From NCBI GenBank assembly GCA_963765815.1, contig CAVXXT010000007.1:558001-622000 (forward strand): 64,000 bases of DNA. Reading direction: 5' to 3'. The stretch comes from DATLNF01 sp963765815. Its GTDB lineage: Bacteria; Actinomycetota; Actinomycetes; BP-191. The notes beneath the pieces are model-generated. The model was not told the DNA's origin. It saw only the letters and a list, made by a program, of their open reading frames with translations, and did not search any database. Within the stretch, counting starts at the first letter, position 1, and each line of letters starts with the position of its first letter. Shown here one piece after another: positions 1 through 7,469 of this stretch. The position numbers and the translations under genes are program-made.

Positions 1-1465
1 TGATCGTGTTGCCGGTCACGCCGCCGCCGAGGTCGTAGCTCGAGGTGTCGCGGATCTCGTAGCCGTGGAAGGCGTAGCACGCCTCGATGCCGTAGGCAGA
101 GAACCGGCTCAGCTGGTCGGTCGTGATGACGTCGGCGATGACCGGACTCGCCCCGACGGTGAAGTTGGTCACTGACGCCGGCGAGTAGGTGTAGCGCTGC
201 CAGGTCGAGGTCTTGCCGAAGAAGCGCTGCGCCCACGGGTAGCTGGCGGTCGGCGTGACCTGGAAGCCGGGCACGACAGCCGGCGCGTCGGCGAAGGACT
301 GCAGCCGCGCGGCGCCGAGGTCACCGGCGACCAGCTCGTAGTCGCGCATTCCCGCGTTGGCGACGCCCATGAACACCGCGACCGCGGTGACCAGGCCCAG
401 CGCGAGCCGGAACCGCTCGCCGCCGGTGCGCGACGGCGAGGGCTGCGCCGTCGGGTGAGCGGCCTCGACGCCGTGGGCGACCTCGACGTCGTGCACGCCG
501 ACGGCGGCCGGGTCGACCGCCTTGGCGGCAGGCGCGAGGGAGAGGCGGAACAGCGGCATCGTCCAGAGCATCACGACGATGCCGATGCAGAACAGGATCA
601 GGCCGATGACCGGGTGCAGGCCGTCGATGGCGACCCTCTCGCCCCAGGTCTGCCCGACCCAGAACAGCAGCAGCAGGCGGGCGACGTTGAGCGCCCAGAT
701 CAGCAGGAGCCCGCTGAGGAGCCAGAGCACCTTCGGCAGCCGGCCGCCCTTGACCAGCGCGGTGAACGCGACGCCGACCAGCAGGAAGCCGACCATGCCG
801 TTGACGCCCGAGCAGGCTGACGCGACCGATACGACGAAGCGCTCGGAGCCGTGGGTGATGGCGAACAGCGAGCCGTCGGACCCCGGGGTCGGCACGGCGA
901 CGTGGACGTGGACCAGCGCCTTCTTCAGCGCGGAGATCGTGAGGCCGGTGAAGCCGTCGAGCCAGCGGGTGAGGAACAGCGTGTAGGGCAGCGGCCAGGC
1001 CAGCAGCAGGAAGCCGATGCCGAGCCGGACCCGCCACATGGTGCGGACGCCGAAGACGATCGCGCAGGCGCCGGCGACGAACAGCGGCAGCGAGAGCAGG
1101 TCGATCCGCCACACCCAGAACAGCGTCGACATCCGCGCGGGCATGATCGTGATGACCGCGATCGCGGCGCCGAGCAGCGGTACGCCGACGATGTAGTCGA
1201 TCTGCCGGTCGTGGATGTCCGGCTCGCCGTCGGCGGGCTTGGCGCGAAGTGCCGCCAGGCCGAGGGCCATGAACGGGACCAGGCCGAGGTAGGCCAGCGG
1301 GGTCTCGAGCTGCAGGCTCCGGACCAGCGTCAGCAGGCTGTAGTGGTAGGCCAGCACGACGGCGCCGAGCACGACGGCGAGCTTGGCCCGGGTGAGCCGC
1401 TGCGGGTGCTCGCGGAGGCGCGCCAGCAACCCCGCGACGGGGGTCGGGATGGGCACGGCAGTCAC
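1..1465 (-). CDS. Exosortase/archaeosortase-family membrane transpeptidase (3' end outside window)
   Basis: Membrane cysteine enzyme expected to cleave C-terminal sorting signals and hand the protein to an envelope anchor. I translated it from the minus strand: GTG start at 1465 (a second GTG at 1456), about 488 residues before the window edge, with no stop seen. There are about eight hydrophobic segments. The family triad is visible: Cys218 in ASACSGVNG, Arg263 in LNVARLLLL and His284 in DGLHPVIG. After the core come a linker, another TM (about residue 345) and an extracytoplasmic region with TSTWQRYTYSP and EACYAFHGYEI, which recalls the EpsI/DUF3485 extension fused to some exosortases. It is transcribed divergently from a ceramidase-like gene, and seven neighbours carry a matching C-terminal signal. 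The family call is firm; the exosortase subclass is not known to me. Confidence 0.9.
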   Translation of the reverse strand, partial: MTAVPIPTPVAGLLARLREHPQRLTRAKLAVVLGAVVLAYHYSLLTLVRSLQLETPLAYLGLVPFMALGLAALRAKPADGEPDIHDRQIDYIVGVPLLGAAIAVITIMPARMSTLFWVWRIDLLSLPLFVAGACAIVFGVRTMWRVRLGIGFLLLAWPLPYTLFLTRWLDGFTGLTISALKKALVHVHVAVPTPGSDGSLFAITHGSERFVVSVASACSGVNGMVGFLLVGVAFTALVKGGRLPKVLWLLSGLLLIWALNVARLLLLFWVGQTWGERVAIDGLHPVIGLILFCIGIVVMLWTMPLFRLSLAPAAKAVDPAAVGVHDVEVAHGVEAAHPTAQPSPSRTGGERFRLALGLVTAVAVFMGVANAGMRDYELVAGDLGAARLQSFADAPAVVPGFQVTPTASYPWAQRFFGKTSTWQRYTYSPASVTNFTVGASPVIADVITTDQLSRFSAYGIEACYAFHGYEIRDTSSYDLGGGVTGNTI

Positions 1466-1528
1466 GCGCGCTCCGAGATCGGAAGGGAGAGGGGAAGAGC
1501 AGACCTCTTCGGTATCGGCAGCATCCCC

Positions 1529-1544
1529 CCTGCCTGCAGGCAGG
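1529..1544. promoter_or_regulatory. Perfect 16-bp palindrome in the exosortase/ceramidase divergent promoter region
   Basis: CCTGCCTGCAGGCAGG is a perfect inverted repeat lying between the exosortase start (1465) and the ceramidase start (1578). Related CCTGC/GCAGG inverted repeats lie in the two other divergent intergenic regions of this cluster (7334-7350, 14491-14498). A shared operator is inferred only from position and similarity. Confidence 0.35.
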
Positions 1545-1577
1545 AAATAGCCGCGCGGGCGACGAACCTCACACCGC

Positions 1578-3239
1578 ATGCGCCTCACCCGATTCGCCCG
1601 AGTTCTGCCCTGTCTGGCCCTGCTCGCGGGCGTGGTGATCGCCCCCTCCGCCGCCGACGCCGCGCCGGCCTCCGCGCCCTTCCTCGTCGGGGCTGCCAAG
1701 GCGTCCACCGACCCGGCGCCGGGCACCGACGAGACGCCGCTCGAGGAGCGGATCTGCATCGGCGGCTACGACACGTTCTGCGCCCGCTTCATGAAGGACG
1801 TCCGCGACCCGATGTTCGCCCGCGCTGTGGCGATCACGGGTGACGGCGGCGCCGGCGACACGGCGATCATCGTGACGACGACCAGCGTCGGGCTGTTCGC
1901 GGCGTACAAGTCGACGACCGAGGGTGGCCACGGCGAGACCGGCATCTACGACATCCGCCAGCGGATCGCCGAGCAGATCGGCACGATCGACGCGACCGAC
2001 GTCGTCATCCAGTCCGACCACTCCCACGCCGGCCCCGACGTCATCGGGATCTGGGGCGGGGTGCCGACCTGGTTCATGGAGATGCAGCGCGACCGGATCG
2101 TGCAGGCGGCCGTGGCGGCGTACGCCGCCCGCCGGCCCGCCACCATCTCGGTGGCGAGCGTCCCGGGCACCGAGTTCCCCACCGAGTCGTCGTACGACTC
2201 CGGTGCCAACGCCGGGCACGACGACGAGTTCCGGCTGATGGTCGCCGACGCGGCCGACGGCAGCGGCCGCATCTGGACGATGGTCAACTACTCGCCGCAC
2301 GCCACCGTGATCGGCAGCGACAACGAGTTCGGCACGTCCCCGGACTGGCCGGCCTGGGCCTCCGCCGAGGCCGAGCGCCTCTACGGCGGCATGGGCATGG
2401 GCACGGTCGGCGCCATCGGGTCGATGGACTGGCGCAAGACCGGCAGCAACGGCGCCGCCCGCGAGGCCGAGGCGCGCAGCCGGCTCATCTACTTCATGGA
2501 CAAGACCACGGCCCTGCTGTCCCCCGTCGCGGGCTCGAAGGTGCAGGTGCAGAGCACGTTCCTCCGCGAGCAGCTGACCCAGCCGATCCTGGCGGCCAAC
2601 TACGCGCCAGGCGTGCTGTCGCTCTTCGGCCAGGCCGACGTGCGCATCGACCGGGCGGTCACCCACCCGTGGCTGGACGGCACCGTGCTCGGGACGTTCG
2701 CCGGCGCGGTGCGCATCGGCGACGTCTTCGTGGCGCTCGCGCCGGGCGAGGCGTTCCCGCGGATGAACGACATCCTGCGGTCCCCAGGCTTCATCGAGGC
2801 CAAGGACCACTTCTTCATCGGTGCCGCCAACGACTTCCTCGGCTACATGACCGACGGGCTCGACTCCTACCAGCAGTCGGCGCAGGAGGGGCTCTTCTAC
2901 CTCGGCGGCTGCCCCGAGGAGGCGTTCTACGAGGGCGCCGAGCTGCCGTACGACGGCGCGTGCCCCGACCACTGGACCCTTATGGTGTCGCCGACGATGG
3001 GGACACACGCGCTGTGCACCATCCACGCGGCCGCGGCGACCGTCGGATTCGTGACAGGCCCCGAGCGCGACGGCTGCGCGGCGCTGACCGCGGGTGACGG
3101 CGTGGGCGGTCCCGCGGAGTTCGCCGCCGGCGGTGGCCCGGAGCCGGTCGTCCCCGAGGCGCCGTACGCCGTCCTGCTGCCGGTCGTCGCGCTCCTAGGG
3201 CTCGGCGCGCTCGCGCGTCGAGCCCGTACCGCCGCCTAG
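1578..3239 (+). CDS. Secreted neutral/alkaline ceramidase-like hydrolase with VPEAP C-terminal sorting signal
   Basis: Protein of 553 residues with a Sec signal peptide (MRLTRFARVLPCLALLAG..., cleavage near ADAA). The body matches the N-terminal catalytic domain of neutral/alkaline non-lysosomal ceramidases, zinc amidases that split N-acyl sphingosines. Likely zinc-site motifs are QSDHSHAGPD (His148, His150) and MVNYSPHATV (His241). The separate C-terminal immunoglobulin-like domain of classical ceramidases is not evident. The tail is PVVPEAP, a hydrophobic helix and ARRARTAA, a PEP-CTERM-like exosortase signal. It lies next to and divergent from the exosortase. The substrate is unproven; other N-acyl lipids or amides are possible. 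Confidence 0.85.
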   Translation: MRLTRFARVLPCLALLAGVVIAPSAADAAPASAPFLVGAAKASTDPAPGTDETPLEERICIGGYDTFCARFMKDVRDPMFARAVAITGDGGAGDTAIIVTTTSVGLFAAYKSTTEGGHGETGIYDIRQRIAEQIGTIDATDVVIQSDHSHAGPDVIGIWGGVPTWFMEMQRDRIVQAAVAAYAARRPATISVASVPGTEFPTESSYDSGANAGHDDEFRLMVADAADGSGRIWTMVNYSPHATVIGSDNEFGTSPDWPAWASAEAERLYGGMGMGTVGAIGSMDWRKTGSNGAAREAEARSRLIYFMDKTTALLSPVAGSKVQVQSTFLREQLTQPILAANYAPGVLSLFGQADVRIDRAVTHPWLDGTVLGTFAGAVRIGDVFVALAPGEAFPRMNDILRSPGFIEAKDHFFIGAANDFLGYMTDGLDSYQQSAQEGLFYLGGCPEEAFYEGAELPYDGACPDHWTLMVSPTMGTHALCTIHAAAATVGFVTGPERDGCAALTAGDGVGGPAEFAAGGGPEPVVPEAPYAVLLPVVALLGLGALARRARTAA

Positions 3240-3243
3240 TTCT

Positions 3244-3300
3244 CCAAGATCATGAGCGCCCCGCGGCGCTCTTAGGCGACGTACTCGCTCGTCGATTCCA
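3244..3300 (+). repeat. Left flanking palindromic repeat of AbiEi/DUF559 cassette 1
   Basis: The repeat starts 5 nt after the ceramidase stop. Positions 3245-3281 match 4300-4336 at 34 of 37 bases in the same orientation (CAAGATCATGAGCGCC, then CTTAGGCGACG). The right arm of the palindrome is degenerate here. It could also terminate the upstream gene. Together with 4300-4355 it brackets the DUF559 gene at 3358. Confidence 0.65.
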
Positions 3301-3357
3301 TCCACAGATGCGGATGCGGCCACACCACTGCGGATCCCGGCGCCGCACGCTCGGACT

Positions 3358-4293
3358 ATGTCGCGTCCAGTGCCTGCCGCCCCTGCCCGCGCTCTCGCCA
3401 AGCACCTGCGAGGACACCACCACATCGTGGATCGGCCCACGCTCGTCGCGCTGGGTCTGAGCCACGACTACGGCGCGCGGCAGGTCGACACCGGACGGTG
3501 GCAGCGGGTGCATCGGGGTGTCTACTGCTCCTACACGGGACCGCTCACCCTCCTGAGCCGGTGCGAGGCAGCCCTGCGCGCGGTCGGTCACGACGCGATC
3601 CTCGACGGCGCGGCGGCACTGCAGGTCAACAAGGTGCCCGGGTACGCCGTCGGCAAAGGCCCGATCGAGGTGGTCGTCAGCCACGGCGTCGTGCGTCGCA
3701 AGGTCGCCGGCGTCCGCATCCGGCAGACCACCGCACTCACCGAGCGGTCGTGGTGGACGCGGGAGAATATGCCGGTGCTCCGCCCGGAGTGGGCGGTGGT
3801 CGCTGTTGCCCGGCGGATGCCGGCCCGGGCACGCGGCGCGATCACCTCCGCGGTGCAGACCGGCCATGTGCTGGCGGCCCAGGTCTTCGCCGTCCTGCTG
3901 GCCACCGGCTCGTTCCGCGGACGACCTCGGCTGATGACGATCACCCGCGACATCGGCGGGAGTCGATCTGAGCTCGAGGCGCTCTTCATCGAACTGTGCA
4001 AGCGCGCCGGCGTATCCCTGCCGGAGCAGAACTACCCACTGACGCTCGAGGGTCGCCGCGCGTGGCTTGACGCGTGCTGGCCGGCACTCGGGCTCGCGGT
4101 GGAGATCGACGGCAAGGCCTACCACGTGCTCAGCGAGGACTGGGAGTCCGACCTCACGCGACAGAACGACATCGTGCTCGCCGGCTGGCGAGTGCTCCGA
4201 TTCAGCGCGGCTGCACTGCGGGATCAACCCGAAACAGTGATCGCCACTCTGCGCACCGCCCTCGGCTTGCGCCCGGCGCGCGTCGCGGGCTGA
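3358..4293 (+). CDS. AbiEi-type winged-helix / DUF559 (Vsr-like endonuclease fold) protein, cassette 1
   Basis: Protein of 311 residues. The N-terminal part (about 18-90) resembles the AbiEi antitoxin winged-helix domain (GRWQRVHRGVYCSYTG). The C-terminal part (about 202-295) is a DUF559/Vsr-like PD-(D/E)XK domain with candidate acidic residues Asp238, Glu249 and Asp251 in VEIDGKAYH, His256, and the GWRVLRFS strand. No AbiEii-type nucleotidyltransferase partner is adjacent, so a simple toxin-antitoxin role is not supported. It is bracketed by direct copies of a palindromic repeat (57 nt before the start, 6 nt after the stop). Two paralogues in the window (11310, 55330) have the same layout with different repeats. 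The function is unknown; a nuclease-bearing mobile cassette is my inference. Confidence 0.8.
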   Translation: MSRPVPAAPARALAKHLRGHHHIVDRPTLVALGLSHDYGARQVDTGRWQRVHRGVYCSYTGPLTLLSRCEAALRAVGHDAILDGAAALQVNKVPGYAVGKGPIEVVVSHGVVRRKVAGVRIRQTTALTERSWWTRENMPVLRPEWAVVAVARRMPARARGAITSAVQTGHVLAAQVFAVLLATGSFRGRPRLMTITRDIGGSRSELEALFIELCKRAGVSLPEQNYPLTLEGRRAWLDACWPALGLAVEIDGKAYHVLSEDWESDLTRQNDIVLAGWRVLRFSAAALRDQPETVIATLRTALGLRPARVAG

Positions 4294-4299
4294 CTCCAG

Positions 4300-4355
4300 C
4301 AAGACCATGAGCGCCCGGCGGCGCCCTTAGGCGACGCAGGCGCTCATGATCTTGG
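4300..4355 (+). repeat. Right flanking palindromic repeat of AbiEi/DUF559 cassette 1
   Basis: CAAGACCATGAGCGCC (4300-4315) pairs with GGCGCTCATGATCTTG (4339-4354), a 16-bp stem with one mismatch. The first 37 bases match the left copy at 3245. It lies between the convergent genes ending at 4293 and 4392, so it probably also acts as a bidirectional terminator. Confidence 0.75.
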
Positions 4356-4391
4356 AACGGCGGGCGGGGCGAGTGTGGCGGCGGTGGCGGG

Positions 4392-7268
4392 TCAGGCGGC
4401 GAGCGTCGCGCGGCGGTGGCGGCGGAGGAGCACGGTGCCGCCGATCGCCAGGCCGACGAGCGGGAGCAGCGCGCCGATCGGCGCCTCCGGCACTGCAGCG
4501 GTCGGGTCGGAGCTGATGACCGGAGCCGGTACGACGGCGCCGTCGGCGGTGATGCCCTTGGACGGCACACCGTTGATCTCGCCGAACTCGTCGGTGGCGC
4601 CGCCCTTCTCGACGAACGCGATCTCACCGGGCGCCAGCGCGACGTCGGCCACCCAGCTGCCCGCAGTGACCGCGGCCGGCACCCGACGCTGCACGACGCC
4701 GGCGTTCACGACCGTGACGTTGACCGCCTTCGGCGTGCCCTGACGCGCCCACGGGCGGAAGGTGCAGGTCTTGCAGACCGGACCCTTCATCGCCACGCCG
4801 AACGGGCTGAAGCCGCCGGACGTGTACGTCTGCGGGTACGCCGCCTGCGTGACCGTGCCGGTGATCGCACCGCTCGGCAGGAGCGACGGGTCGCCCGTCA
4901 CGATGCCGTCCCACGGCTTCACCGCGAAGAACTGCGACGTGAGCGTGTAGGGCACCGTCGCGCCGTCCTGGTGGATCTTGCCGTTGACGACGAAGCGGTA
5001 GTTGCCCGCGGGGGTCTGCTGCCACGGCTGGCCGTAGCGCAGGGGCGAGGAGAACGCCTCGAAGTTGGCGGTCCACTTCCACTCCTGCATCCCGGCGCGC
5101 GTCGTGACGACGCCGGTGATGGCCTCCGGAGTATCGACCCGCGTCTGCACCTCACCGGACATGTCGGCGTACGGCTGCCACGCGCCGGAAGCGTCCTGCC
5201 GCTCGACCCGGGCGTCGGGCTGGTCGACGTAGTTGCCGCCGCCGCGCCAGCTGAACTGCACCGCCTGGAAGCGGGTGATGCTCTGAGCCGGCTGCACGAG
5301 CGCCTCGGCCGGGCCGATGTCGTCGGCGAGCTGGGCGTCCCACCCGTCGAAGTAGAACGAGGACAGCTGTCCGAGTGCGGTCGACTCCGCGAGCTGGCGC
5401 GCCTCGTCGGCCACGCCGATCGCGTGGGTGGGCTCGTTCGGCAGGGTCGAGGCGTCAGCGCCCTTGAGGACGCCGGCCATCCGGACCAGGCGGGTGTTCA
5501 TGTAGTCAGCCGTGTGCGGGCCGTACGACGTCAGCGACTTGCGGTAGGAGTCGAACGACATGAACTCGCGGTAGGACACGGTGTAGCCGGCGTAGTCGCC
5601 GGTGTGGCCCAGGCCGACCGGCAGCGTGTAGCCGAGGGCGCCGGTGAGCTCGCTCTTGGTGAAGTTGCCCTTGATGTCGGCCGGGTCGGCGGGGTCGCTC
5701 TCCGCGGTCGCGGCGTTCGCCGGGTCGTCCCATCCGACGGCGTCGTTGTGCACCTGCGCCTTCATCCGCCGGTACGCCGCGTCGGTGACGGTCAGCGTCG
5801 ACTCGCCGACCCGCGTGCACCGCCACGCGCCGGCCGACGGCGTGCATGCCGTCGACCAGTCGTAGCCGTCCCAGAAGTTGCCCTGGGTCTTGTCCAGGCG
5901 GCTCTCCAGATTGAGGATCAGGTCGACCTGGGCCTCGCACGAGCACGACGCGAGGAGGACCTCGCCGAGGCGGACGACCTGCAGCTTGAGCCGGAAGTTC
6001 TCCTCGACCGCCTTGAACGACGTCTGGCTGTAGTTGGCCGGCAGCGGCAGCCCGGCGTCGCGCAGGTTCTCGTACAGCGGCGACACCGGCGGGGTCGGCG
6101 CGCGCTCGCAGTCCGGGGCCGCGCCGACGCCGGGTGAGCCGTCGACGGTCGGCTGCGTGCGGCAGTTGCCGTAGCTCGGGTACGGGTGCGACGCGGGGCC
6201 CGGCGTCCAGCGGGTCATCATCTTCACGGGCACGTTGGTGCTGAACGGCACCGTCCCGCCGCCGCTGCCGATCTGGTTCCAGCCGGAGATCACCGCGTCG
6301 GCGAGCAGCCGCGCGCCGCGCTCGGCCTGCGCCCAGCCGTTGTGCGCGAACTGCTGCGGGGTGCCGTCGGGCAGCACGACGCTGCTGTCGTACGGGCCCT
6401 CGGCGGAGCCGACGTCAGCCTGGCTGAACACCATCGTCGAGCCGGTCTCGCGGTCGACGAAGCGCTGCAGCGGGGCGAGGTAGTCGCCGCTGATCAGCTG
6501 GTAGCCGTCGAGGCTCTCCGGGTGCTCGCCGTAGTTGACGTAGGTCGCGATCGGGTCGCCGCCGAGCGTGTCGAACCGGACGACGACGACCTGGTCGTCC
6601 CCGAAGCGCCGGGGGTAGCCGGCCGGGCTGCCGTCGTCGGCGACCTGCGGCTTGACGATGTTCTCCTTCATGGCATCGAAGGTGACCGTCGTCGCGCCCA
6701 TCTTGGCCGGAACCATCCGCGACGCGGCGAGCTCGATCGCCTCGGCGGTCTGCCGCGCCTGGTACTCGAAGAAGCGCAGGTCGACGACGTCCTGGAAGAC
6801 CCAGACACCTGCAGCGGGCGTGGAGTAGTAGGGCGACGAGTGGTTGTGAGTCGCCGAGATCAGGATGTTCTCGTAGGTCACGCCGCTGTCGCCGTCCGCG
6901 AGCAGCTGGCCGATGCGACGGGTGAGGAAGTCCTGCGCGAGGTAGTTGTCGTTCTTCACCAGCGCGACCGGGGGGTTGGAGCCGTCAGTGACGACGATGG
7001 CCCGGATCGACAGGCGCGACTGCACGCCGTACGCCGACTGGCTCTTCACGTGCTGGACGTTGGGGTCCCACTCGTCCTCGACGCTGTCCGGCTCCCCGGC
7101 GTACTGGCCCGACGAAGCGCCGGTGTGCCACGTGGCGTCGACGGCGGCGACGCCGACCTGCAGCCCGCCGCCCGCGGCACTCGCGGCGGTGAGCGGCGCG
7201 ACGACGGGGACGGCGACCGTCCCGCCCGCGAGGAGGGCAGCGCACAGCGCGAGGCGGAGACGAGCCAC
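4392..7268 (-). CDS. Large secreted ceramidase-like protein with VPEAP sorting signal
   Basis: I chose the GTG at 7268 because GGGAG lies 7 nt upstream and a Sec signal peptide follows directly (VARLRLALCAALLAGG..., cleavage near ASAAG); a longer in-frame extension upstream looks spurious. About 958 residues. The first half is ceramidase-like (SATHNHSSPYY; YVNYGEHPESLDG). The second half includes a beta-rich region containing WKWTANFEAF and a CKTCTF cysteine pair. It ends AAVPEAP, a hydrophobic helix and RRHRRATLAA. It is convergent with DUF559 cassette 1 and divergent from the next ceramidase-like gene. It is far longer than its two paralogues, so its substrate may differ. Confidence 0.8.
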   Translation of the reverse strand: MARLRLALCAALLAGGTVAVPVVAPLTAASAAGGGLQVGVAAVDATWHTGASSGQYAGEPDSVEDEWDPNVQHVKSQSAYGVQSRLSIRAIVVTDGSNPPVALVKNDNYLAQDFLTRRIGQLLADGDSGVTYENILISATHNHSSPYYSTPAAGVWVFQDVVDLRFFEYQARQTAEAIELAASRMVPAKMGATTVTFDAMKENIVKPQVADDGSPAGYPRRFGDDQVVVVRFDTLGGDPIATYVNYGEHPESLDGYQLISGDYLAPLQRFVDRETGSTMVFSQADVGSAEGPYDSSVVLPDGTPQQFAHNGWAQAERGARLLADAVISGWNQIGSGGGTVPFSTNVPVKMMTRWTPGPASHPYPSYGNCRTQPTVDGSPGVGAAPDCERAPTPPVSPLYENLRDAGLPLPANYSQTSFKAVEENFRLKLQVVRLGEVLLASCSCEAQVDLILNLESRLDKTQGNFWDGYDWSTACTPSAGAWRCTRVGESTLTVTDAAYRRMKAQVHNDAVGWDDPANAATAESDPADPADIKGNFTKSELTGALGYTLPVGLGHTGDYAGYTVSYREFMSFDSYRKSLTSYGPHTADYMNTRLVRMAGVLKGADASTLPNEPTHAIGVADEARQLAESTALGQLSSFYFDGWDAQLADDIGPAEALVQPAQSITRFQAVQFSWRGGGNYVDQPDARVERQDASGAWQPYADMSGEVQTRVDTPEAITGVVTTRAGMQEWKWTANFEAFSSPLRYGQPWQQTPAGNYRFVVNGKIHQDGATVPYTLTSQFFAVKPWDGIVTGDPSLLPSGAITGTVTQAAYPQTYTSGGFSPFGVAMKGPVCKTCTFRPWARQGTPKAVNVTVVNAGVVQRRVPAAVTAGSWVADVALAPGEIAFVEKGGATDEFGEINGVPSKGITADGAVVPAPVISSDPTAAVPEAPIGALLPLVGLAIGGTVLLRRHRRATLAA

Positions 7269-7333
7269 AGAGGTTCTCCCGGAGAGGTGGTGCCAGAGGG
7301 GATCCGGTTTGTTTCGTCGCTGTACCGGGCATT

Positions 7334-7350
7334 CCTGCCGGTTCGGCAGG
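7334..7350. promoter_or_regulatory. Inverted repeat between two divergent ceramidase-like genes
   Basis: CCTGCCG-GTT-CGGCAGG has 7-bp arms and lies in the intergenic region between starts at 7268 and 7470. The outer bases CCTGCC/GGCAGG match the palindrome at 1529. It is a candidate operator for the sorting locus; function is inferred from position only. Confidence 0.35.
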
Positions 7351-7469
7351 AGTCGGCCCATGCGCGCAGAACTCGTCAGCACGGTCCACTGCGCCCACAT
7401 CGTCACCGATGTCCGAGCGCGTCCCGTTCGTCCGGATTCGCCACCGCCCTGCGATCACTCGGAGCCTTC

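Noticed and set aside
321..1112. Long open frame (263 codons) on the minus strand
   Set aside because: Arg/Ala/Pro-rich shadow of the exosortase, which reads in the neighbouring frame with clear TM helices and catalytic motifs.
3244..4355. Insertion sequence or CRISPR array
   Set aside because: No transposase, and only two repeat copies per locus with a gene between them; no regularly spaced unique spacers anywhere in the window.
6186..7469. Long 5' extension of the plus-strand ceramidase-like frame
   Set aside because: This part is antisense to the 4392-7268 gene and has shadow composition; signal peptide and ribosome site place the start at 7470.
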